A stretch of DNA of 64,000 nt from Aspidiotus rigidus (Eukaryota > Arthropoda > Insecta > Hemiptera > Diaspididae). The stretch is from NCBI GenBank assembly GCA_035079385.1, contig JAVHKY010000054.1, forward strand, positions 9,029,501 through 9,093,500, given 5' to 3'. Positions 12,558-21,699 of the stretch are shown piece by piece. The notes beneath the pieces are model-generated. The model saw only the letters and a program-made list of their open reading frames with translations, was not told the DNA's origin and searched no databases. How positions within the stretch are numbered: the first letter of the stretch is position 1; each line of letters begins with the position of its first letter. Position numbers and translations under genes: made by a program.

Positions 12558-13226
12558 TTAAGATCGTCCAAACGAGAAATCACGGTGTGAGTCATAAACC
12601 AGTTCGATCAGGCCATCTTCCGGAATGTACGAATTGAGTACAGTGATACCGTCAGTGTTGAGATGACGAATTATCTCTATATTCGCGAGGGCGATACGCT
12701 TACGGTAGGAATTCTCCTTATGGAGGAGCTTTTCGGATCCCTCGCGGAAGCTGTGGCCACTGTTTATTAAGTGATCGGCGAAAGCTGACTCCCCTAAGTG
12801 TCCCTTCTTCCAAGACTTCAGGTGCTCAGCTACTCTAACTTTCATTTGGCGGCTGGTCTTACCAATATAAAAGCCTCCACAATCCCCACATTCCAACATG
12901 TAAACACCACTCCTCTCATCAACAGGTATGGGGTCCTTCAGTCTCACAAGCAGCCTCTTGACTGTGGTAGGGTTGTAAAACGCGGGTCTGAAGCCAAACG
13001 GGCGAAGGGCCCGACCCAATTGCGAGGAGAACTTTCCCAGGAAAGGGAGACTGATCCATCGCAAACGGCGATCGCGGATCGTGTCTCGTGGGAGGGAGGT
13101 GGTGGAATCCAGGACGCTCCTTGTAACTTTCCTCCGAACCATCACGTTAACGTCGATATTGACCCCATTCACTCTAGCCAGGTGTTTTATAGTACGTACT
13201 TCTTTCTTAAAAGCAGACTGACTCAA
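12558..13226 (-). pseudogene. PLE GIY-YIG endonuclease domain
   Basis: A 222-residue frame. The endonuclease core is visible at about residues 105-175: 'GVYMLECGDCGGFYIGKTSR' (the GIY...YIG pair appears as GVY...YIG), arginines in 'QMKVRVAEHL', and 'ADHLINSGH' further on. The C terminus 'DGLIELVYDSHRDFSFGRS' is shared with the copy at 26.3-28.2 kb, so the stop is native. In the intact architecture this domain is the C-terminal part of a single RT-EN protein. Here it is separated from the RT by a frame change between 13226 and 13328. Its role in the living element is to nick target DNA for target-primed reverse transcription. Confidence 0.85.
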
Positions 13227-13327
13227 CGAGTCAGTCTGTGAACTAGGCTATGAAAAGCAGCCAACTTGTGAGCAACAGGACCGAACGAACCACCGTGGAC
13301 TAAAACATCGGTCGTAGTATCTTTCCT

Positions 13328-14056
13328 TTAAATTCCAAACTCATGGATACCGTCTACAATAGAGATCGATAAATCCAAAAAGTTAATGGAAAATACCCCT
13401 ATTTCCAACGAAAATTTGATGGAAGGGTACCAGGAATTGAGATACCTCAGAAACTCACCAAGGAGATCTGGGTGAGCAGTCCAGGTACATAGAACGTCAT
13501 CAACGTACCTGTGCCAATAGTGAATATGATTGAGTAACACCTGGTTCGAGGAAAAAAGGTCAAGTTCAAACTTAGACATGAAAACTTCGGAGATAAGAGA
13601 GCCTAAAGGTGATCCAATAGGGATCCCTACTTCATCAGGGAACTCGAGAAATTTCCCTTTAAATTTACAGTATTTGGGGGACCAGCAAGAATTTAGAAGA
13701 TCGAAGAATTCGTGGAGCTCATTATGAGGAATGTTGGCTTGGACAAGTAGCTCACCCATACGCTGGAAAGTAGCAGCCTTAGGAATATTCGGGAACAAAC
13801 CAACAACATCAAACGAGCGGATGGTCGTTCCCGGGGGAAGATTTACATCCTTGAGGACGTCAATTAAGGAGGCCGAATTCAAGACCGAATGAGGGGATTC
13901 AAAATCAATTCGATTTTTGAACCAACGGTCAAAGAATTTGGCAAGGAGGTACGTAGGAGAGGAGACGAACGAAGCAACGGGTCGCATCGGGGTATTGTTC
14001 TTATGCACTTTAGGCAGCCCGTACAGGAGGGGGGGGGGGTGTGGGGTTAGGGACAA
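13328..14056 (-). pseudogene. PLE reverse transcriptase domain
   Basis: A 242-residue frame with PLE-type RT motifs in order: 'LLYGLPKVHKNNTPMRP' (about 10-27), 'RSFDVVGLFPNIPKA' (about 85-98), 'GIPIGSPLGSLISE' (about 145-158) and the catalytic 'HRYVDDVLCTW' (about 188-198). The catalytic aspartates are present. The frame runs on past the natural junction because of a single-base change near 13330. The start methionine given is only the first ATG after the frame change in the G run, not the true start. Confidence 0.85.
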
Positions 14057-14473
14057 GGAGGGCTTTTTTCAGAGCAGGAGTTTTGATAACAGCCTCACTC
14101 CTGTTGATGACACTCTTAACTTCTTCAACGTGCTTAGGAAAACTGAAATCCTCACTCTCTTTAGCACCACACTGCTGTAGGACTTCATGGACCTTAGAAG
14201 AATAGGCCGATCTCTCCATCACTACAACAGCGTTCCCTTGTCAGGCTTCGTGACGTTCAAATCTGCCTCTTTCATCTTCCTCCTTAAACCCTGAATCACT
14301 CCTCCCAATTTATTACTCATGCGAGGGAGGGGGTTATTACGGACTAATTCGGCACAGACTTTCTGGGTATTAAAACCAGGACCAATCTTAACCGCAAGAT
14401 CCGCAACGACATTCGCCAAGGTTTCATCATTCTTGAGGGGAGGCATACTGAACTTCAAACCTTTCTGGTCCAT
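14010..14473 (-). pseudogene. PLE N-terminal region
   Basis: Two frames, 14222-14473 ('KGLKFSMPPLKNDETL', 'NVVADLAVKIGPGFNTQK', 'ITKPDKG'-like end) and 14010-14222 ('MMERSAYSSKVHEVLQQCGA'), together match the start of the ORF at 26339-26740. A single-base loss at 14222 separates them. The region precedes the RT in PLE proteins and has no catalytic motif. Confidence 0.75.
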
Positions 14474-14507
14474 TCGAGACTCTCCGGCATGCTCCCCCCC
14501 CCCCCTT

Positions 14508-15528
14508 GAGTTTGATTACTTTATGCGGGACTTCAATGAAAAGTGTCGGAAGTTTGAGGCGAAGTTGAAGGAGAGGAAAAATAAGAAGCTGTCCTCCCTA
14601 ATGACGGTTAATGAGGATGTGGTTGAGGAGGGGGCGAGTGATGGTGTTGTCGTTCATAAATTCCATCCCCCCCTCATAAATAATAGTCAGGTAGTGTTCA
14701 ATAGTGACGAAACATCCCTCCTTGAGAAAGGTTTGAAGTTTGGCTAGAGTGAATGGGTTCAATGTCGACGTTGACGTGATGGTTCGCAGGAAAGTTACAA
14801 GGAGCCTCCTGGATTCCACCACCTCCCTCCCCCGAGACACGATCCGTGATCGCCGTTTGCGATGGATCAGTCTCCCTAGCCTGGGGAAGTTCTCCTCGCA
14901 ATTGGGTCGGGCCCTTCGCCCGTTTGGCTTCAGACCCGCGTTTTACAACCCTACCACAGTCAAGAGGCTGCTTGTGAGACTGAAGGACCCCATACCTGTT
15001 GATGAGAGGAGTGGTGTTTACATGTTGGAATGTGGGGATTGTGGAGGCTTTTATATTGGTAAGACCAGCCGCCAAATGAAAGTTAGAGTAGCTGAGCACC
15101 TGAAGTCTTGGAAGAAGGGACACTTAGGGGAGTCAGCTTTCGCCGATCACTTAATAAACAGTGGCCACAGCTTCCGCGAGGGATCCGAAAAGCTCCTCCA
15201 TAAGGAGAATTCCTACCGTAAGCGTATCGCCCTCGAGAATGTCATCTCAACACTGACGGTATCACTGTACTCAATTCGTACATTCCGGAAGATGGCCTGA
15301 TCGAACTGGTTTATGACTCACACCGTGATTTCTCGTTTGGACGATCTTAATACCTCGTTCTTCTCTTTTGTTCGTCAGTTGTTTTCATTTCAGGCTTGAA
15401 GATGGTTATTTAACCGAAAGCGCTCGTCGTCTTTTCTTTTTCTGCGGTTTGCATGCTTTACTCCACGTCGGAGTATTCGTCTTTCGCGTTTATTATGGAT
15501 AGCTGTAACTTGAAGAAACGGATTCGTT
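14508..15528 (+). mobile_element. Penelope-like element, plus-strand half with the RT deleted
   Basis: From 14508 a frame reads 'FDYFMRDFNEKCRKFEAKLK' and ends 'LLEKGLKFG', an N-terminal PLE region not preserved in the other copies. At about 14741 it jumps directly to 'LARVNGFNVDVDVMVRRKV', the segment between RT and endonuclease, so the whole RT (about 1.2 kb) is missing. The GIY-YIG frame follows (14740-15300; 'GVYMLECGDCGGFYIGKTSR'), with a small deletion near 15240 that shifts the last 45 codons. The 3' tail reaches 15528 and abuts the right target duplication. This half lies head-to-head with the minus-strand half, so both 3' ends point outwards. Confidence 0.85.
15395..15422 (+). ncRNA. 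Hammerhead-like stem motif in PLE 3' tail
   Basis: cTTGAAGAT, stem GGTTA/TAACC, GAAAGCGC; identical to the motifs at 12485-12513 (minus) and 28248-28275 (plus). Confidence 0.3.
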
Positions 15529-15541
15529 TAGATATTGCCTA
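15529..15541. repeat. Target-site duplication, right copy (13 bp)
   Basis: TAGATATTGCCTA, an exact match to 12401-12413. Confidence 0.9.
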
Positions 15542-15673
15542 CTCTGTGAGTATTGTACCAAAGAAGCTTGACAAACCAACGATGCAAAAGTGAGGTCGAG
15601 TCAAGAAAATCGTGCGTCATCTCGATGGAACTGCTGATTTTGAGATTCTGTTCGAGGGAACGCCTGAATGTAT

Positions 15674-16062
15674 AGACCGATTCCCCAGTGACGTCACAGT
15701 GTTGATAACAGTGAGCGATAGTGAGTCAAAGTACCCAATTTTGTAATCGATATTACGATTATTGGGCCAATCATGATATCGATTTCCATGAGAATACACA
15801 GGGAACGATTCGATCACATACAATTATTCAAAAACAAGATGTTCCTGATGTATTAGAGATCTCTATCTGGAATCTAGAAGTTCTGTAGAATTCAAATATG
15901 TAGCTTTTATTGCTGACGTACTTTTTGTTCTTGAATACTAGTGAATGATCGAAACGTTCCCTGTGTATTCTTATGGGATTCTAAAATGGCTGCCCCAAAG
16001 CCAGCAGCAGAGAACAAGCATTCAATCAAAATTGAAGATGTTGACGTCACGGGGAATCGGTC
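15674..16062. mobile_element. 389-bp MITE-like insertion in the copia RNase H
   Basis: The ends are inverted repeats: left 'agaccgattcccc(a)gtgacgtca', right 'tgacgtcacggggaatcggtc', about 23 bases with one indel. A second inverted pair lies inside: 'gagaatacacagggaacg' (about 15790) and 'cgttccctgtgtattctt' (about 15955). TAT flanks both ends (15671-15673 and 16063-16065), and removing the insert with one TAT restores the copia codons for 'ECIEAF'. No transposase. A TA dinucleotide as the duplication cannot be excluded. Confidence 0.75.
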
Positions 16063-16409
16063 TATTGAAGCATTTAGTGATTGCGACTGTGATGGGGATG
16101 TAAAGACAAGAAGATCCACCTGTAAGGAGGTGGAGCTGTCGTATGGCAAAGTACAAAGCAGAATGTCGTCGCACTATACTCTACAGAGGCAAAATATGTT
16201 GCTGGCTGTGGAGGAAACAAAAGTCTCGTTTGGCTCAATCGACTTTTACGTGAAATCATAGATTTATTTAAAACTCCATTGTACTCCAATCGACAACCAG
16301 AAGCTTGCTAAGAACCCTTTGTTTCACAAACGAACCAAGTATAGAATACGTAGAGGGGAACATTGACTTGAAATTGAAATATGTTCCAATAAATTTACCA
16401 GTAGCAGGT

Positions 16410-17185
16410 GTAATGAGAAAGGCTCTGTTGAACCTCTCGACCATACCATCAGATTGTGGGTGGAGTGGTGTTGTACAAGTTTTCCTCAATCCCATCAGCT
16501 TAGCCACTTCTCCAAATACCTGGGATTCAAAGTTTCTTCCCTGGTCTGAGTGTAACTCCAGAGGTACTCCAAACCTTGAAATCCAGTTTTCCACCAGCGC
16601 TGTTGCAACAGTGACGGCTTCATAATTTGGCGGTGGGTAAGCATCCATCCATTTGCTGAAATAATCTCCCACCACTAGAATATAACGATTACCTTGGTCA
16701 GTTTCTGGAAATGGTCCTGAGATATCTGCCGCAATTCGTTCAAAAGGGTATCCCACATTGTAGATTTGCATCTTAGCTCGGCCCGTAGTATTGGGCCCCT
16801 TACTGGCATTACATGCTTTGCAATATTGAATCCAATCCTCTACACTTCTACAGGCTGGCCAGTAAAACCCTTCCCGAATCTTGGCCAATGTTTTTGTTAT
16901 TCCAAGACGACTACCAGATGCGTCATCATGAACACTCTTCAAGACATCCGGTACTAGTGCTTCAGGTATTAGTATTTGGCGCTGGTGTGATCTGCCATCT
17001 GTTGTTTCCCAGATCCGGTAAACAATTCCATTTTCTACTTGAAGCGAGTCCCATTGTGACCATAAAATCTTTAAATTTACTGACTGTGAGCTGATATCCT
17101 GCCAGACTGGTCGTTCACCTTTCTCCTTCCAGGCTAAGATGACTGAAATATCTTTATCCTGTTGTTGAGCATTTCTCATATCCAC
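16410..17185 (-). pseudogene. Gypsy integrase, C-terminally truncated
   Basis: The frame opens with the zinc-binding region 'LKSVHDDASGSRLGITKT' (its H..H pair partly lost) and 'WIQYCKACNASKGP' (CxxC). The catalytic core shows D in 'IAADISGPFPETDQGNRYIL', D in 'LELHSDQGRNF' and E in 'SDGMVERFNR'. Immediately after MVERFNR the homology stops, and the remaining codons are antisense copia sequence. So the three catalytic residues survive but the C-terminal domain is gone. Confidence 0.85.
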
Positions 17186-17316
17186 ATTGGAACTTAGTTG
17201 TATGGATTTGACTGAGGCTTCCTTCTTCTCTTGCTTGCAGCAATGACTACAGTCTTCTGGGCATGGTCTTCTTGATAATGAATCAGCATTCTGATGACTT
17301 TTGCCTCTCCGGTGGA

Positions 17317-17679
17317 TTATTTAAAAAGTATAAGTTTGCAGGTATTGCAGCCATCTAGCCATAAATTCATTATCCACTGTAAAGCAGCATGATCAGTTTG
17401 TAGCAAGAATTTCTGGCCATACAGGTACTTGTGGAAATTTTTTATTGATTTTATAATGACTAGTAATTCTTTTCTGGTTACACAATAATTCTGTTCCGTC
17501 TTACTCAGGGTCTTGCTAAAATAGGCAATGACTCGCTCCCCTGATTCATATTCTTGCGACAATAAAGCGCCCATAGCAAAATTGCTGCAATCTGTATCAA
17601 GAGTAAACCTTTTAGTTGGATCTGGATTGGCTAGTACTGGCGTTCTTCTTGAGATCATTGAAGGCCTCTTGACATTCAC
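17317..17679 (-). pseudogene. Gypsy RNase H domain
   Basis: The 120-residue frame contains 'FTLDTDCSNFAMGALLSQ', 'RVIAYFSKTLSKTEQNY', 'VTRKELLVIIKSIKNF' and 'LLQTDHAALQWIMN', the tether/RNase H block that follows gypsy RT. The catalytic D, E and D of these motifs are present. It is separated from the RT by a frame change at 17680 and runs out of frame near 17320. Confidence 0.85.
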
Positions 17680-17683
17680 TGGT

Positions 17684-18770
17684 CTATTTGAATGGATGTT
17701 CTTTTTCAGTCAAACGGTTCAATGGTTTCACAATGTTTGCAAAATTTTTTACAAATCTTCTGTAGTATGAACAAAGACTTGGGAAACTTTTTACTTCAGT
17801 ACGATCCTTTGGTGTTGGCCACTGAGTTATTGCTTCTACTTTCCTTGAGTCAGTCTTCAAACCGTGAGCTGAAACAATATGGCCCAAGTATCTGACTTCT
17901 TTCTTGAATAATGAGCACTTCTTTAAGGAAAGTTTGAGACCTGCTTCTTGTAATTTTTTGAAAACAATCCTCAGGTGTTCTATGTGCTTTTTAGGTGTCT
18001 TGCTGAAGACAATCACGATGTCCATGTAGACTAAACAAATTTTCCCAATGACGTCTTCTAAGACCTTTTCCACAAGGCGTTCAAATGTGGCTGGTGCGTT
18101 ACATAAACCGAATGGCATGACATTAAATTGCCATAATCCTCCAGTGGTACAAAATGCGGTCTTCTCCTTATCATCTGGATTCATCTCCACTTGCCAGAAA
18201 CACTCTCCATATCGATTACTGAAAACCATTCTTCTCCTATTAAGATGTCAAAAAGATCATCCATTCTTGGCAGAGGATAGCTGTCTTTGACAGTGACATC
18301 ATTAAGCTTCCGGAAGTCAACGCAGAATCTTAAAGTTCCATCTTTCTTTGGTGCTAGTGTTACTGGCGAAGCCCATGGACTAGAGCAAGGTTCTATAACT
18401 CCTGGTTTCATCATCTCTTCTAGTTGACGTTTCATCTCTGCTTCCTTGGCAAATGGCATTCTTCTGGGTCGCTGTCTGATGGAGCCGCGTCATTAGTGTT
18501 TATGCGATGTTGAACTATAGAAGTCGTCCCTAAGTCATTTTCATCTTTAGCAAAAATGCTCTGGTAATCTTTCAAAAATTTATCGAAACTTGACATAGTT
18601 TCACAATCTAAATCTTTCCTCACTTCATAATTGACTACAGTGCTTAGTTCTTCTTCAACTTTGGACTGGAGGAGACGGTCCTTGGCTTCCAACTCATAAA
18701 GCGGCATATCTCCACAGGGACCTCTTAAAAGGTCATGCTTCAGATCAATAATCAACCCATACTTTCGCAT
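17684..18770 (-). pseudogene. Gypsy reverse transcriptase and preceding linker
   Basis: Three overlapping frames. 18432-18770 is the linker ('FLKDYQSIFAKDENDLG', '[11 protein letters not shown]'). 18181-18459 gives the fingers ('[20 protein letters not shown]', '[19 protein letters not shown]'). 17684-18229 gives 'LWQFNVMPFGLCNAPATFER' and the catalytic loop, which here reads YMDIVIVFS where YxDD is expected, so the second catalytic aspartate is lost. 'CSLFKKEVRYLGHIVSAHG' and 'YYRRFVKNFA' follow. Frame changes near 18455 and 18200 and the lost aspartate make this copy inactive. Confidence 0.85.
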
Positions 18771-18804
18771 TAAATCCAGGCCCAGAATACAGTCATCCTC
18801 GATA

Positions 18805-19071
18805 TCAGCCAGAATGAATTTTCCAGTTACGTATTACCATTGAGGAAATCTTGATAGATAGCTGGACAGTGCCCTTGGTCCAAGCTTGTTCACCGATGGC
18901 AGTCCTGAGGCGGTACTTTTCTCTCCAATTAATGGATAGGCCTGGAATGTCCTTGACCAATTGTGTCTTAATGACTGAACCAGTAGCAGCACAGTCCACG
19001 CACATGTCTATCTTGCGTCCAATGCTATCATTCCATCCCAATACATAGACGTTCTCACTTGAAGTGCGCAT
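18805..19071 (-). pseudogene. Gypsy protease region
   Basis: The frame has 'KIDMCVDCAATGSVIKTQLV' where retropepsins of this group normally show (V/I)D(T/S)GATGS. The aspartate is there, but the following two residues are CA instead of T/S-G, so the flap-loop signature is damaged. 'LRTAIGEQAWTKGTVQL' downstream fits the rest of the fold. The frame begins 11 bases after the gag stop, in a different register. Confidence 0.7.
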
Positions 19072-19082
19072 TTTGGAAATTC

Positions 19083-19907
19083 TTATTTCTTAGGGCCTTC
19101 TGCTTGGCCCTGGAGTTGGTTGGCCCTTGGCAATTCCAGGTTGGAGTTTTCCGCCTTCTTTTGCAGAGATTTCCACTTTGGGCAATTGGGCTTGATGTGA
19201 CCCTCTTCATCACAGCGGTAGCATCGACGTTTGTCTCCAGTTGGTCCAACCTTTGTTTGCTTCAATTCTGTGGAACCTTGTCTACGGGACGCCTTTCTTG
19301 CAGCTTCTACCTCTAAGGCAAAAGAGGTTTTGCAGCGTGCAATTCGGACTTCACTCTGAACCTCCCAGTCAAAAATTCCATCAATGAATGCCTTAAGAGC
19401 GGTTTGTTCAATAGCCAATACGGTAGCTTCTGGTTAAGCTTGTTGAGTTAATTTGAGAATTTTGCTTGAAAATGCCTGAAGACTTTCTCCACGGTTCTGT
19501 CGACGGTATTTCAATATTTTTCTTCTGATGGGAGCCAAGTGAGCTTGACAAAAGCGTTGTTCAAAGACTTCAATTAATTTTTGATAGTCTTCCTTGTCTT
19601 TTTCAGCAATATTGGACAATTGTAGGGCAGCTCCTCTTAGGCTGACAATCAAATTACCAGCTTTGGCTTTGTCATCCCATCCATTTAGTCGAGCTGCTAT
19701 TTCAAACTGTGATTTGTATAGTTCCCTAGAGATTTCACCATTAAACGTTGGTATCTTGACTTTGGTCTTTGATGACGGTTCTAAAACTGGTACATTTCCT
19801 TCATTTGATCCAGAACTGAAACGGGCAACGTTTGGTGGGTCTAAAAGCATGCTTACTGTTGCGGACTCCTTTCCAGTTTCTGAAGACGTTGTTCCATAAT
19901 TTTCCAT
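19083..19907 (-). pseudogene. Gypsy gag with zinc knuckle and one internal stop
   Basis: The minus-strand frame starts at 19907 and is continuous to 19083 except for one TAA at 19434-19436, where the frame simply carries on ('ILKLTQQA' stop 'PEATVLAIEQTALKAFIDG'). The N-terminal half has the gag core ('KIPTFNGEISRELYKSQFEI', 'FEQRFCQAHLAPIRRKIL'). The C-terminal half has the CCHC knuckle CYRCDEEGHIKPNC. Length about 275 codons, normal for such elements. Confidence 0.85.
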
Positions 19908-20359
19908 CGTTGGTCAAGTTCTTCAATTATTGGTTCAATCTGATGTTTGACTTCAATGCTCATGGTTTCTCTCAATCCATTAAAAATCTCCTCTTTAGGT
20001 CTGCCTTATTCTGGTCAAGTTTCTGGTCTATTACAGTCTTCAGATCTTCCGAATTTTTAGTTAGTGCATTGGTTAACATTTGTAGCATTTCACTCATATC
20101 TATAGCTGGAGCATGTTTTGTTAGTGAGTCTTCCAGATCACCGCTTCCAACGTTCTCAGCAACTTCAAATTCACAATTTTCCCCATCCAGACCCGAGTCT
20201 TTGAATGCTTTTTCCAGACGATCGGCTAATTCATTTTTGGTTCCGCTAACTCACGATTCCGGAGTTCCTTGCGGAGTTGATCCCGAGTAAGTTCATGAAA
20301 TTTCTTCTTCACCATCTTGAATCGCCACAAGCTTCAAACGCACGGAGTTGGCTTACGCA

Positions 20360-20377
20360 ATCCCACTTCTGACACCA
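20360..20377 (-). promoter_or_regulatory. Primer-binding site, tRNA-Leu-like
   Basis: On the minus strand TGGTGTCAGAAGTGGGAT follows the LTR end after two bases. It is complementary to a tRNA 3' end of the form ATCCCACTTCTGACACCA, which I know from tRNA-Leu-type sequences. It fixes the element's orientation and the inner LTR boundary. Confidence 0.7.
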
Positions 20378-20379
20378 GT

Positions 20380-20999
20380 TGTGACGTTCTACCAGTCACG
20401 AAATATCTCTTGACGCCAATAATAAAGAACAATTACAAAAACCGAGCTTTATTACTGGTATCGAGGTTAAGGGAAAGTACTGAATGTATTTGTATTTTTT
20501 TGCAACCTTAAGGGTGTGCTTTACTTGTTGGGAAACTCCGAAACGGTGTACGATAAGTTGCATAAACATCTCCAAAAACCCTACAAGGTTCGGTAAGCCA
20601 ACGGTCACTGCGCGACGCTTGTCGGGCGTGCGTCGGTAGTCCTTGTAACGAATGACGAGAATTGACTTGAAAAAAAAAATTTCTCAAAGCTCTCCATTTT
20701 CGGACGAATTTTTTCGATCTTCTGAAATGTTATTTAGTAAGGTTCAACGCCAGGCGGTATAGGAACAGGAACCCGATTTTTTGCTCCAAAAAAATTTTAC
20801 AACGTCCGAAAATAGACGAATTTTCGATGATTTCGTAGTGAAATAAAAAGCAGGTGGCTTATAATCTTTTAATTCCGCTTTTATATCGCCTCCAATTGAA
20901 CCTTCCGGAAGGACGTATTGGTCTATTGAAAACTCGAGCAGTGAGGAACTCTTTCCGGTACCATGTTTTTTATGCTCGTTTTTTCACAAGCGCGTCACA
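20380..20999 (-). repeat. 5' LTR of the gypsy element (620 bp)
   Basis: The plus strand begins TGTGACG at 20380 and ends CGTCACA at 20999, a perfect 7-bp inverted repeat with TG...CA. The inner end is followed by the primer-binding site. A stretch of about 180 bases inside (20545-20735) is closely related to 49755-49950. Confidence 0.85.
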
Positions 21000-21235
21000 C
21001 CCTTAAAATTAACGAGACTGAAGCTATGGTTTTAGCGATGGCAAATTTTTTAAAAAGATTGCGTGGGGTTTGGCAGCGACCGGTTAGGCCGATATAAATA
21101 GCCGAGCAGTTGGGAGCTGTACAACTGGCACGATAGACGTCACAGCACTCTTCGGAAGAAAGCTTCTTTTTTAGGGAAGACAGATGGCCTACGGTCATAA
21201 GAGAGTCGAGCACGCGAACCGTGGAAAGGCATACG
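20990..21235 (-). pseudogene. GIY-YIG fragment of a second PLE family
   Basis: The minus-strand frame reads 'KKLSSEECCDVYRASC' and then 'NCSAIYIGLTGRC', i.e. VY...YIG of a PLE endonuclease, with a cysteine-rich spacing different from the other PLE copies here. It ends at the LTR border (20999), so the gypsy element probably inserted into or next to it. Confidence 0.6.
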
Positions 21236-21466
21236 AACCCATTGGTTGCGACTAGGAGAACGGGCTAGCTAAGATGAGAAAATGAATCTTCCTCTAACTA
21301 GAAAAATCCTTGTCTTTGAATTCTTTATAAAATTTTTTTGTTCCAATTCATCTGAGGAAGTCGAGTGGAAATGCCATACAGACGGTGTAACGCAGCAAAG
21401 AAATTATGATATAGCGACAACGAATAATTCGATATATTTGTGTAAATTCTACGTGATATTTCATTT

Positions 21467-21694
21467 TTATGGTGATTGTGGGATGAATAATAAACTCCAG
21501 TAAACTACGTTAAAAAGCAGAAAACACAGTGGAAAGAAAATACGACTTTTCTTGTCAATCCAAGTCGCTATGTCTTGGTAGCTCATCGTTGTTGTTGAAG
21601 GCTCAGATTGAGTATCGCTTAGTTCCAGTGAAGCCGCTCTATTCGATGATTTCAGTTCGGAAAGTGGAATAGGTAATTCTAAATCTGACAAACT
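21467..21694 (-). CDS. Cys-loop ligand-gated ion channel, last visible exon (M4 and stop)
   Basis: The splice acceptor is 'tttttgcag' at 21701-21695. The exon is 75 codons plus TAA, starting in phase 0, which matches the phase-0 donor of 37675-37840. Residues 1-45 are a polar, serine-rich part of the M3-M4 cytoplasmic loop. 'YQDIATWIDKKSR' (about 39-51) leads into M4, 'IFFPLCFLLFNVVYWSLLF' (about 52-70), the signature C terminus of pentameric receptor subunits, and five residues follow. This places the subunit in the insect glycine-receptor-like/anion-channel branch of the Cys-loop family. It sits in the plasma membrane with a short extracellular tail. A further upstream loop exon between 37.7 and 21.7 kb cannot be excluded, but the phases join directly. 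Confidence 0.88.
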   Translation of the reverse strand, partial: SLSDLELPIPLSELKSSNRAASLELSDTQSEPSTTTMSYQDIATWIDKKSRIFFPLCFLLFNVVYWSLLFIPQSP

Positions 21695-21699
21695 CTGCA

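Larger units (their letters stand above)
12414..14485 (-). mobile_element. Penelope-like element, minus-strand half of an inverted pair
   Basis: The element reads right to left: N-terminal region (14473-14010), RT (14056-13328), GIY-YIG endonuclease (13226-12558) and a 3' non-coding tail ending at the target duplication at 12413. At the other end it meets the plus-strand half in a C run at about 14495-14508. Its outer 3' end is about 45 bases shorter than the end of the plus-strand half. Frame changes near 14222, in the G run at 14029-14037, and near 13330 show that it is not functional. Confidence 0.85.
15529..16433 (+). pseudogene. Ty1/copia RT end and RNase H relic
   Basis: Continues the frame interrupted at 12413: 'LDKPTMQ', stop, 'GRVKKIVRHLDGTADFEILF' (to about 15660). 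After the MITE-like insert it resumes in register at 16066 with 'IEAFSDCDCDGDVKTRRST' (RNase H), 'EAKYVAGCGG'- and 'WLNRLLREIIDLFKTP'-like segments in changing frames, 'LAKNPLFHKRTKY' near 16310-16345, and 'GNIDLKLKYVPINLPVAGVM' near 16360-16420. This last phrase is the copia C-terminal block. Stops and shifts show a dead copy. It ends where the gypsy integrase begins on the other strand (about 16410-16435). Confidence 0.8.
16410..20999 (-). mobile_element. Ty3/gypsy retrotransposon, 3'-truncated
   Basis: Reading right to left on the minus strand: LTR (20999-20380), primer-binding site (20377-20360), gag (19907-19083), protease, RT, RNase H and integrase, cut off inside the integrase at about 16410-16430. 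The second LTR is absent. Several stops and frame changes are present. No envelope-like gene can be judged because the 3' part is missing. Confidence 0.9.

Noticed and set aside
12798..13241. 147-codon plus-strand ORF over the PLE endonuclease
   Set aside because: Exact antisense shadow of the GIY-YIG frame; the same shadow appears at 14698-15123 and in part at 27706-27963, wherever the PLE does.
16305..16625. 106-codon plus-strand ORF as a single protein
   Set aside because: Its first third is the copia C terminus; the rest is antisense gypsy integrase.
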